Below, one piece after another: positions 56,695 through 64,000 of a DNA stretch of 64,000 nucleotides. Below the pieces are notes generated by a model, which saw only the letters and a list, made by a program, of their open reading frames with translations, ran no database searches and had not been told where the DNA came from. This DNA comes from Chiridota heheva. Its lineage: Eukaryota > Echinodermata > Holothuroidea > Apodida > Chiridotidae. Within the stretch, counting starts at the first letter, position 1; every line of letters begins with the position of its first letter. The translations under genes and the position numbers were made by a program. The DNA is taken from NCBI GenBank assembly GCA_020152595.1, contig JAIGNY010001437.1:1962501-2026500 (forward strand). The letters run 5' to 3'.

Positions 56695-59600
56695 ACACAG
56701 GTACCCGAAATATCCGGGTACTACCCGAAATATCCGGGTACCCGACCGATTGTGTTGTTACCCGGTTCCAAAAATACAGTCCGGGTATGGATTTTCATAA
56801 TAATACCAATTGTAGACTGTTTCTGTTTTAGAATTGTATGTTAGGGAAGAGGCGATTATTTTATTGCCATGCATCACCAATTTTTTTCTTCTCAGCAAGT
56901 AAATGACTCGTTACTAAGGCTTTAATGGACTAGGCGTTAATGGCCACACATCAATGCCCAAATCTCCCCCCCCCCCTCCTCCCCCGAGTACGAATCACAG
57001 CCAAAACAGTTATAATCTCTCCAGTGCACACACCAGAAATAAGCTCCTAACAGTAACAATAGCAGCTGTACTTTGAACTGACACGTATGGATGGCATCAG
57101 CTTTACAAGTGTGCACAGAAAAAGTTAACATTGATCTTGCTTGCTTTTACCTCCCTTGATGAATATACATTAATAGCCTAAATTTATTTTCTGTATGTAA
57201 CTTTTGTGATTACTGTGCTGTATTTCTTCGCTTTTGTATGATGCTGCACATTTAAATAATGTTTTTTTTTTCTTTTCTCCACAGCTGAAGCTAAAATAAA
57301 AACAGCCGAAGCAACAAAAAAACCTTGCTGCCTAATTTTTCTTTCCAATTCAAATTATGAAAAAATACACCTACAGTAGTATACTAAGGTGATGATCTAC
57401 CTCGTGTGTTTCTTTTGTGTTTGTGTTCAGAATTATATTGAAAACTTGGGCTGCAAGTTACATAAGATTATTTGAGGTTAAGTCCTTCAAGCCTTGAGAA
57501 ACATAATAATGATTAAGTTTTTGTACCTTCAAAATCTTGCTAACCCACGATACAATGAAACTTTCCAAAGGGAAAAGTAAACACACGCTCAAAAATCGGC
57601 CCTCTGAAGTGCTGCTTCAGCAATTAAAGTAGTATATTGCATTTTTTTTATTGCAGCTTTAAACATATTTTCTTCTTCTTCAGATTTGTATTCAATTCCT
57701 GAAGGAAATTTAGAGCCCATTGCCTTTTCTTTCCATTACCTACAGAAAAAGGGTCTTAAAAGTCCCCCCTCCCTAACCTCCACAAGACCTGATTTTAATG
57801 TATCCAGTTTTTAATAGGCCTAGATCCAATATATTCCAAATGTAATGATATCACAAATTCACAAAATAGGCCTATGCACATTTTGATTATCATTGTCCAA
57901 TATGTGTTGTGTCCTGCCTACATAGAGACATCAGTGGACCCCCACCCTCATGGGCCATGGAGAAGGGGGATACTAAAGATTTGCCGTAATGAGAGATTCA
58001 TACATTTTTGGTTTGTCGGGGCAAAAATAAAATCTGGCCACCCAATGTCATATATCTTCCTCGGTGCCGCTGTTGCGATCACATGACATTGTATTTTTTT
58101 TTCCATGTTTCATAACCAAATAAACTATATTCTTTGTCTTCTTTTTGATGGCGAGGGGGGGGGGAGTTAGAAAGGAACCGAAGAGATTAATTATTTACCA
58201 ATTCACTGATTTTGCATTTCCGTCTTTCAGATCAGTCATTTAAAATATGCGTGCCTCCCCCCCTCCCCCCCTCCCATCTTTCTTTTTGAAATACTGCACC
58301 TGGCCCATGGTAATTTAATTATCAGTTTCTTTTCGTTCCCTAATCTTTTTGATAATGACATGATCAACAAAGAAGAAAAAACCATGACCATTTAATTTAT
58401 TTTATAAAGGAAAGCAAATTTATCAAGCTGATAACATTTTTGAAAGCATTTAAAAAAGATTAGAAATATTCCATGTATAGCACCTGTTTTGATTTTTAGG
58501 TAGGCCTATGTAATTTAATAAGATATAATTTTTTTTTTTTTATAGATGCTAGATCGATCATAAATATACAGATGTTTCTTGTTATCAGCAAGTATTGATG
58601 ACCCTCGCTCACCTCACCCTGGCCATTATAATTTGAGTGGGAAATGGTAATATTATTAATGGTATCATTGAAAATTTAGTAAATCAAAACGTTAAATTCA
58701 AACAACATAAAACAAAAACATCAACTTGCTCAAACAGCAAAACAATATGATCTTTAAACTCAATTCTTTGTATAATAACAATGCAGGTTTCGAAATCAAA
58801 ATCATACTGAAAAACGGAAAATCTCTGAACGATAAAACCTAATGGTAAGTTGCAACCTGAAAATATTGAACATTGAACGTGCACAATTTGAACAAAAACA
58901 CAAACTAAATGCAAATACTTACCACAATTGTACAACATATAAAACTTACAGATTTAAAACAATCACAAAAATTACTCCTCATGACTAGGGCGGGTGTGTG
59001 ATTTTTTTCGGAGAGGAGAGGGGGGTAAATAAAATACAAGTTCGTACTAACAACTTTACCTGTCCTCTATACCAAAAAGTGTTAAACCCTTTGGCGAAAA
59101 TTTGATAATGTTATGAGGATGGGGTTTGGAGGGGGCACTAGATTTTTGGTGATTGATGGGGAAAGTATACAATAATAGAAAATATTAGGGATCTTGCCCT
59201 TCTTATGGCCGCCCACCTTCCAATCAAATGTTTGAAGAAAGTCTGCTGGAAATAAAAGTCCACATTTGATTTTTATGTTTGTTGCTGAACTTTATATAAT
59301 TTTAGGAGAGAATAGACACAATCCCATCAAGAAGAAGTTAATCGTTTTTATTTCACTTTAATGTTCCTCCCCCTTCCCCATCCCCCAATGGCCAGTCAAA
59401 TATAATCCGAAAAGCCTCATTTTGTAGAACTAAAAATTATTGTAGTACACAACAAAAACATATTCTACACAATGCATCTTACATACATTATCTACCTCCA
59501 TGATTACTCAACACTAACGATTGCCATGAAATTGATGTTTGTTTTGAGTTACAAATATTAGAAAAACAGATCCCGCCCACAAAAGATTTTGCCATATACT

Positions 59601-60345
59601 TAGTATGAAAACAAACTTATACCCATAAATTAATCCAAATTCTTAATAAATATTAATAATAATTATCTGGTAGTTTTAATGGCTAGGAGGACTTTTTCAT
59701 TTAAAGGGTGAATGAAACCTGGTCTTTTGTAATGTTTCCCATGCAGAAATCAACGTGTGTGAATTGGTTAGTGCATTAAATACCAGGCCTTTTGGAACCG
59801 GGGTTAGGAAATTGTTGTGGAAGCCTGACCACGATGGGAGTTAATTGTTTAAAAAGAACATTTTTATCAAAAGACAGTCATTTATGCATTGTGAGTATTT
59901 GTTATAAATATTTTTTTCCCCTTGTGAATAATCTGTAAAACTGTTGTAAAGTAGAAAAGATGAAGCATTTTTTTCTTTCTTCTTCATGGAAACTTGATTG
60001 GTTTGACAGGAAGAACATAACAATTTTATGTTATATTCAACAACATTAGTGTACGTCATCATACAACTGAAAGTTAAGGGTATTATGGAGCAAATGCAAC
60101 TCATTCAAGAGGTATTGATCAGTATAAATCCTTCCTTTGTTCATGGCAATTAACTTGCTGTTGCTCGTTTGTTTGCCAAACAAAAGACATCCTGCGGATT
60201 GTAAGTACATTTGCTCATTTACACTAGGGGATATAGAGTCTTACATAGTTGTCATAACCAGGGGATTATGCATAGAATATTCACACACAACAGGTCTTTA
60301 AAAATCGGTGATGCACGGTGGTCAAATAATCGACGGTTCCCTTAA
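56695..60345. other. No gene recognised
   Basis: Near 56707-56745 the near-palindrome TACCCGAAATATCCGGGTA occurs twice in tandem. At 57285 a strong acceptor (TTCTTTTCTCCACAG) precedes about 30 open codons in one frame, ending TAG at 57377; this could be a terminal exon, but no partner or homology is seen. The rest is AT-rich with short G- or C-rich tracts. Confidence 0.45.
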
Positions 60346-61374
60346 AAAAAGAAATCTTAAATCTTAAATCAGGAATCACATGTTCACTGAAGACTTGCTT
60401 GAGCGCGATAATTACAGCGAGAATAGAACAGAAGTCTGGCATTTTGCGAATGATGGGATATTAGCTGTAATAGTCTGCAATAATTAGCCATTGGTGTTTG
60501 TCAAAGTCCAATAGGTTTATTTCTGTTACACTCCATGGTTGTGTGGGTATGTCATGCTGCATGAGTGTTCTGATTGTTGGGATGGTTGATGCTACTGGCA
60601 TACAGAGCATGATCGAACCATTAGATCTATATCCTTGTTGATATTTGGCCAGTAGACAGTTTCTTTGTTGAGCAGCTTTGTTTTCTCTTGTCCAAGATAA
60701 GGAGTGTGGAGCTGCTTGAGGATGTTTTGCTGCATGTGTGACAACTCGGCTTCCCTTCAAGATGATGCCTTTGTCAACTGACAGTTCATCACAAAAGGAC
60801 CAAAAGGGCCTGATATCAGTCGAAAGATCTTTTATGTTCTCTGGCCATCCTCTTATGATGATTTCCATCAGATGGCTCAATGTGCCATCATTGTGCATTG
60901 CTTGTTGAAGTTCGTCGACTCTCAGATGAGAAGTATACCAGGTCAACACGCATATCTGGATCGATTGTATTGTGGTTGTCAGGGTTTGGGAATCTTGAGA
61001 GATAGTCAGCGAGTTGATTTTCTGCACCTGGCTGGTGTTGGTTATCAAAGTTGTAGCCTTGTATCTTCACAAGCATTTGTTGCAAACAGGATGGGGCAGT
61101 GATAAGTGGCTTCTGTGTGATCATAAGAAGTGGTTTGTGGTCAGTGATGACATGGAAACTGCACCCATACAGGTAAGTATGAAAACGCTGACATCCGAAA
61201 ACAATTGATAATAGTTCCCTCTCAATGCAAGCATACCATGCTCAGTTGGAGTTAGGCTTTTGCTTGAATAAGCTACCAGTTGTAGTCTTCCATTAGTGGT
61301 GTTGTAGAAAGGCTGCCAAAGACCTTTCAAGCTGGCGTCACAATGCATGTATGCAGGTTTGTCTTGGTCATAGT

Positions 61375-62554
61375 CCTTCTCCATCTTGGTATCAATCTCA
61401 CCACTCTCAGCACTTTCTCATGGCCCACTTTTCCTCCTGGGCCACCCCCCCTACTACCCACCTGGACCTCTCCACTCATCACAAAACCCAAACCCACCCT
61501 AACCTCTTCATCAACCTCCACAACCAAATCAAAGACCAACTCTCAAACTATACCTCCATCTATACTGATGGCTCCGAGGAAGGCGACAAGATAGCTGCTG
61601 CTGCCGCCATTCAAGACATCACCCTCAGTAGCAGGATTCCCGACTACTCATCCATCTTCTTGGTCGAGGCCAAGGCCATCCTCTTCGCCCTCAACTTTAT
61701 TGAATACTCTCCTCTCAGCCACTTTGCCATCTTCTCTGACTCCAAGGCTGTCCTTCATTACTCAATGTTAAATGGGATAACCCCACATCTCACCACATCC
61801 TCCGTCAACTCCTTTCGCCCCCTCCTCCCTCCGTAGGAAAAGTATTTTTTTCTTCTGGATACCCAGCCATGTATCCCTGGCAATGACAGGGCTGATGCAG
61901 CTGCTAAGCTTGCCCTCACCTTTCCCCCTACCCCTTTTCCCAAAACCCTTTCTGACATCAAACCACTTATCACTTCCCTTGTTCGTGGCCGCTGGCAAAC
62001 CTCATGGAACTCCCAAATTGATAACAGACTCCACATCATCCAGCCCACCATTCCGATCAAACCCACTTCTCACAACCTATCCCGTTTTGACAACGTCCAC
62101 ATTACCCGCATTAGAATAGGTCACACCCACCTCACTCACTCCCACCTCCTTAATGGCTCCCCCCTACCCCTCTGCAACGATTGCCATTGCACCCTCACAG
62201 TCCATCACATTATTCTTGCTTGTCCCCTGTACAACCTTCTTAGAGCTTTCCTCGTTGACGACAACTCAGTAGCCAAGCTCTTCCAAAAAAAACCTCAAGA
62301 TAAAATGATCTCCTTCCTTCATCATGCTTCCCTCTACAACCATATTTAGTCCTCCTCTTCCACCCCCTCTCTCTACATTATTTTTCCATCCATACACCTC
62401 CTCTCTCGATCCCAGCTTTGTGGCTTTTAGTTCTCGTGTTTCTCTCAATTTCCCCCTGTTTACTCTCCATCCTACTTCTGGAATGATCTAACCTCTCAGG
62501 CACAATTTGACCCTTGCTGTTGTGGTGCCATTAAACTCTCATCAAACAAACAAA
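61375..62554 (+). mobile_element. 5'-truncated non-LTR retrotransposon (I/Nimb-like) nested in Gypsy, with TSD
   Basis: The insertion of 1180 bp is flanked by CATAGT on both sides (61369-61374 and 62555-62560). Joining the flanks restores the Gypsy reading frame. It carries RNase H (IYTDGSEEGDK, VEAKAILFALNFIEYSPLSH, FSDSKAV) at about 61545-61760. After a frameshift near 61835 come the downstream IPGNDRADAAAKLAL, TRIRIGHTHLTHSHLLNGSP, a degenerate CCHC-like stretch and HHIILACPLYN. It ends in a short A-rich ATCAAACAAACAAA tail. It is the same family as the fragment at 11681-12732. Confidence 0.92.
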
Positions 62555-62940
62555 CATAGTATGTGAGCAAGAATAGGTTGGGGATGTCTTCCTTTAGTTG
62601 TTCGAACACTGATTGATGGTGTGCTTTCCATAAATATTCTGAATCTCTTTTTAGTAGATCACTGAGTGTTGAAGACTTAGCACTGAAGCTTTTTGATGAA
62701 GCATGACAGGTAGGTCATGAAGCCTAGAAACTTAAAATTCCATTTTGGTAGTTGATGGCTTTGCTGTTTGGATGTCCTTCAATTTGGCAGGATCTGGTTG
62801 AATTCCTTGGGCTGTGTAGAGATTGTTAAAGTTTAGTAAGAGACTAGCTGTTTTGCTTGATCCATGAATTGCTTGAGGTTCTTGTTATGCTCTTCTTCTG
62901 TCGCTCCAAATATGACTACGTCATCAGCAATTCCCACGCA

Positions 62941-63306
62941 CCAGTGCATTTCTTGAAGATGCGGTGCATTTCTGGAAGATGCGGTGCATTTCTTGAAGAT
63001 GCGGTGCATTTCTCGAAGATGTGGTGCATTTCTTCAAGATGCATTTCTCCAAGATGCAGTACATTTCTCCAAGATGCAGTGCATTTCTCCAAGATGCAGT
63101 GCATTTCTCCAAGATGCGGTGCATTTCTCGAAGATGTGGTGCATTTCTTCAAGATGCGGTACATTTCTCCAAGGTGGGGTGCATTTCTCCAAGATGCAGT
63201 GCATTTCTCCAAGATGCAGTGTATTTCTCCAAGGTGGGGTGCATTTCTCCAAGATGCAGTGCATTTCTCCAAGGTGCGGTGCATTTCTCCAAGATGCGGT
63301 CCATTT
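62941..63306. repeat. 20-bp minisatellite derived from Gypsy RT sequence
   Basis: About 18 copies of GTGCATTTCTCCAAGATGCG with variants (TTCTTCAAG, TTCTCGAAG, AAGGTGGG) and one short copy near 63040. On the minus strand the first unit is in frame with the Gypsy RT and reads MDRILEKCTA. The last runs into the RT sequence that continues to ADDVVIFG. The unit length is not a multiple of three, so the array disrupts the frame. Confidence 0.9.
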
Positions 63307-63715
63307 CCAGTTGGAAAATATTCTAACTAACAGAAAGTTCAAATGGAAGACTTTGAAAACAATATCTGGCAAATGGTGTTTGGAATGTTGTCAACTTTTG
63401 GCTGCTCTCGTCCAGTTTTACTGACCTGTAGCCTGCTTTTTTTGTGTCAAGTTTGGAAAAGTACTTTGCTCCTGAAGTATGAATGGTCCCTCTACATGGA
63501 TGACAAAATAGGTTGTCTGAACCCACTGGTCCTTGTACCTACTGTTGATTTTGATTGTACCAAAAGTGGATTGGTATGTGGTTGTACACTCTTAGAATGC
63601 TGGTGCTTGGCTCTAAGGTGCCTGGTAGGGTTTTCCATCCTTGCCGATGTTACATGGGTACATTTTCTGGTATGATTGTATTGGCAGGACATTGCCTTCG
63701 GATAAAACATTAATG

Positions 63716-64000
63716 TGGGATATGGGATGTCATGTGGGACATGGGGTCCCACCCCATTTCATGTGTGACATACGGTGGGAGGCTATGTGGGACATAGGGT
63801 AGGGGGACATGGGATGTGATGCCATGTGGGATATAAAGTAGTATGTCATTGGGACATTGAGAGGGATACCTTGTGGAACATTTGGTGGGATCCAATGTGG
63901 GACATAAGGTAGGATGCCATGTGGGACATAAGGTGGGATGCCATGTGGGACAGGTGGGAAGCCACTGATGCAGGACTGAAGGTGAATGCCATAGGGGACA
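63716..64000. repeat. Minisatellite, GGGATGCCATGTGGGACATA-type unit, runs off the window
   Basis: About twelve degenerate 22-30-bp copies of the family also seen at 56535-56690. It continues to the right edge, so its full length is unknown. Confidence 0.85.

Larger units (their letters stand above)
60346..63560 (-). pseudogene. Ty3/Gypsy retrotransposon remnant, split by an insertion and an array
   Basis: Minus-strand order: RT core (KYFSKLDTKKAGYRSVKLDE, TTFQTPFARYCF, LPFELSVS) at 63320-63460; 20-bp array; RT active-site region (ADDVVIFGATEEEH) at about 62940-62880 and RT end to 62561; non-LTR insertion; RNase H (YMHCDASLKGLWQPFY) at 61120-61368; region before the integrase (HQPGAENQLADYLSRFPN) at about 61000; zinc-binding region degraded; integrase core start (PWSVTEINLLDFDKHQWLII, ADYYS) at about 60461-60540, then FSEHVIPD near 60385. 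Several frameshifts and stops (for example TAG after LSVS) make it non-functional. No LTR was identified. Confidence 0.85.

Noticed and set aside
57285-57377. Terminal exon with strong acceptor (EAKIKTAEATKKPC…)
   Set aside because: There is no matching upstream donor or recognised protein, and only one frame is open for 30 codons.
62857-63424. Cysteine-rich repeat proteins in both directions (HFSKMRCIS…, LEKCTASWRN…)
   Set aside because: They arise from the 20-bp array within the Gypsy remnant and appear in all frames.

Overview
The window is nuclear DNA of an animal, most likely a marine invertebrate; an echinoderm or another deuterostome is plausible but not proven. The evidence is GT-AG introns with alternating phases, two recognisable metazoan genes, a cytosolic tRNA-Ala, tRNA-derived SINEs, several classes of retroelement, and very abundant minisatellites. 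There is no bacterial gene layout, and most long open frames are translations of tandem repeats.

Left part (about 4.9-26.3 kb, + strand): a 12-exon gene reconstructed from splice sites and phase. It encodes a 623-residue BTB/POZ protein of the BTBD16 / germ cell-less-like group. Its introns hold a 24-bp minisatellite (7.4-8.0 kb), a 43-bp minisatellite split by a non-LTR retroelement fragment (11.0-12.8 kb), a small TIR element (13.6-13.9 kb), a 4.6-kb array of a 13-bp unit (16.06-20.64 kb), a 660-bp pyrimidine tract (22.1-22.8 kb), a tRNA-like SINE head (23.2 kb) and a hairpin-ended repeat (24.2-24.5 kb).

Middle (26-46 kb): gene-poor. It holds a complete tRNA-Ala(UGC) gene on the minus strand, a dead CR1/L2-like retrotransposon (32.2-34.3 kb), a family of tRNA-derived SINEs with four copies in the window, two perfect (AT)n tracts of about 235-260 bp, and a 5.3-kb CpG-dense array of a 17-bp unit. 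That array abuts a second 5'-truncated retrotransposon carrying a SINE inside it. A decayed protein-primed family B DNA polymerase of Polinton/Maverick type follows.

Right part (46-64 kb): the first coding exon of a cytosolic aspartate aminotransferase gene (GOT1) starts at 46816, only 200 bp from a SINE. A possible minus-strand first exon lies near 53.4 kb. Then come a 16-bp array, a G-rich array enclosed by perfect 23-bp inverted repeats, a minus-strand CR1/Jockey-like retrotransposon, and a minus-strand Ty3/Gypsy element. The Gypsy element has been split by a non-LTR retroelement with a clear 6-bp target duplication, and part of its reverse transcriptase sequence has been amplified into a 20-bp minisatellite.

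The cellular genes do not form a pathway together. The main theme is repeated birth of tandem arrays and nested retroelement insertion around and inside two ordinary animal genes. Tandem repeats cover roughly a fifth of the window. Coordinates were counted by hand from the sequence, so array edges may be off by a few bases.
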